Below are positions 63,798-64,000 of a stretch of 64,000 nucleotides of DNA, in pieces. The notes under the pieces are model-generated. The model had not been told where the DNA came from and ran no database searches. It saw only the letters and a list, made by a program, of their open reading frames with translations. The translations under genes and the position numbers were made by a program. Numbering within the stretch: position 1 is the first letter of the stretch; the number at the start of each line of letters is the position of its first letter. This stretch comes from Sphingomonas azotifigens NBRC 15497 (GTDB lineage Bacteria; Pseudomonadota; Alphaproteobacteria; Sphingomonadales; Sphingomonadaceae), in the NCBI RefSeq assembly GCF_002091475.1, contig NZ_BCTR01000035.1, positions 1 to 64,000 of the forward strand, read 5' to 3'.

Positions 63798-64000
63798 TCA
63801 AATCACCCGGTTGAAGCGGTCGAACGCGGGACGCGGCAGCCGCGCATAGACGCTCGAGGGATCGCCGACGCCCAGCGTCGAGATGAAGTTCGACTTCACC
63901 CCCGGCTGATCGGCGAAGAACGCTTCGTCGACCTTGGCGTTGTCGAAGCCCGACATCGGGCCGGTGTCGAAGCCGAGCGCGCGGGCTGCAATGATGAAAT
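63798..64000 (-). CDS. RutE/HadB-like nitroreductase (3' end only)
   Basis: The last 66 residues of a protein that runs off the window. [20 protein letters not shown] and [12 protein letters not shown] match the C-terminus of the RutE (malonic semialdehyde reductase)/HadB branch of the nitroreductase family, a NAD(P)H-dependent FMN protein. The N-terminal part is not seen. Confidence 0.8.
   Translation of the reverse strand, partial: FIIAARALGFDTGPMSGFDNAKVDEAFFADQPGVKSNFISTLGVGDPSSVYARLPRPAFDRFNRVI

Overview
The window is 64 kb of a GC-rich alphaproteobacterial chromosome, most likely from the Sphingomonadaceae (Sphingomonas or a close relative). The lineage call rests on several gene types seen together: two DUF4893-type lipoproteins, a PEP-CTERM protein with the W-containing sorting motif, a MucR/Ros zinc-finger regulator, a heme-type FixL with FixJ, the yajC-secD-secF-Mth938 order, and two families of GC-rich intergenic inverted repeats. 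Genes are dense, often joined by ATGA or GTGA overlaps. I see no rRNA, CRISPR array, insertion sequence or prophage. One tRNA, Pro(GGG), is present.

Region by region. 0-9 kb: typA; a telA/XpaC-like pair; a small membrane protein divergent from a lone receiver domain; a CDF metal transporter; a Bax-inhibitor-1 protein; thpR; and a divergent TetR/DUF4188 pair sharing a palindromic operator. 9-20 kb: a chemoreceptor, an MDR oxidoreductase, a low-molecular-weight phosphatase, a lipoprotein Cu/Zn superoxide dismutase, two DUF4893 proteins, a beta-barrel protein, a truncated hemoglobin, an M20 amidohydrolase, 3-hydroxybutyrate dehydrogenase and a patatin. 20-30 kb: two membrane metalloproteases, an alpha/beta hydrolase with a TPR protein, the gloA-gloB glyoxalase pair, oligopeptidase B and hslU/hslV. 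30-38 kb: tRNA-Pro, a ROK sugar kinase, the fixL-fixJ oxygen-sensing pair with a consensus FNR/FixK box shared with a divergent 38-residue membrane protein, nupC, a cupin fusion and tgt. 38-45 kb: the Sec accessory operon, a CNNM/CorC-type protein, tadA, two short membrane proteins and rpmB. 45-54 kb: a phytase-like esterase, phaB, hemH overlapping a Tat-exported molybdenum hydroxylase subunit, then lgt, a MidA-type methyltransferase, a GNAT acetyltransferase and pgeF. 53-64 kb: corC-ybeY-phoH interrupted by a VapBC module, an exported-protein island (PEP-CTERM protein and alginate-export-type porin), miaB, an acyltransferase, fur, mucR, rimI, tsaB and the end of a RutE-like nitroreductase.

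Most genes are housekeeping: Sec export, the HslUV protease, RNA modification and maturation (tgt, tadA, miaB, ybeY, tsaB, thpR), lipoprotein and heme synthesis. Accessory interest lies in the fixLJ locus, the palindrome-controlled TetR/DUF4188 pair, the insertions between miaB, phoH and ybeY, an orphan plus-strand terminator beside phaB, and several short membrane-protein genes that an ORF length cutoff would miss. I did not find one large, clearly undescribed multi-gene system. The best candidates are the FNR-box/38-residue protein/FixLJ locus and the miaB-phoH surface-protein island.
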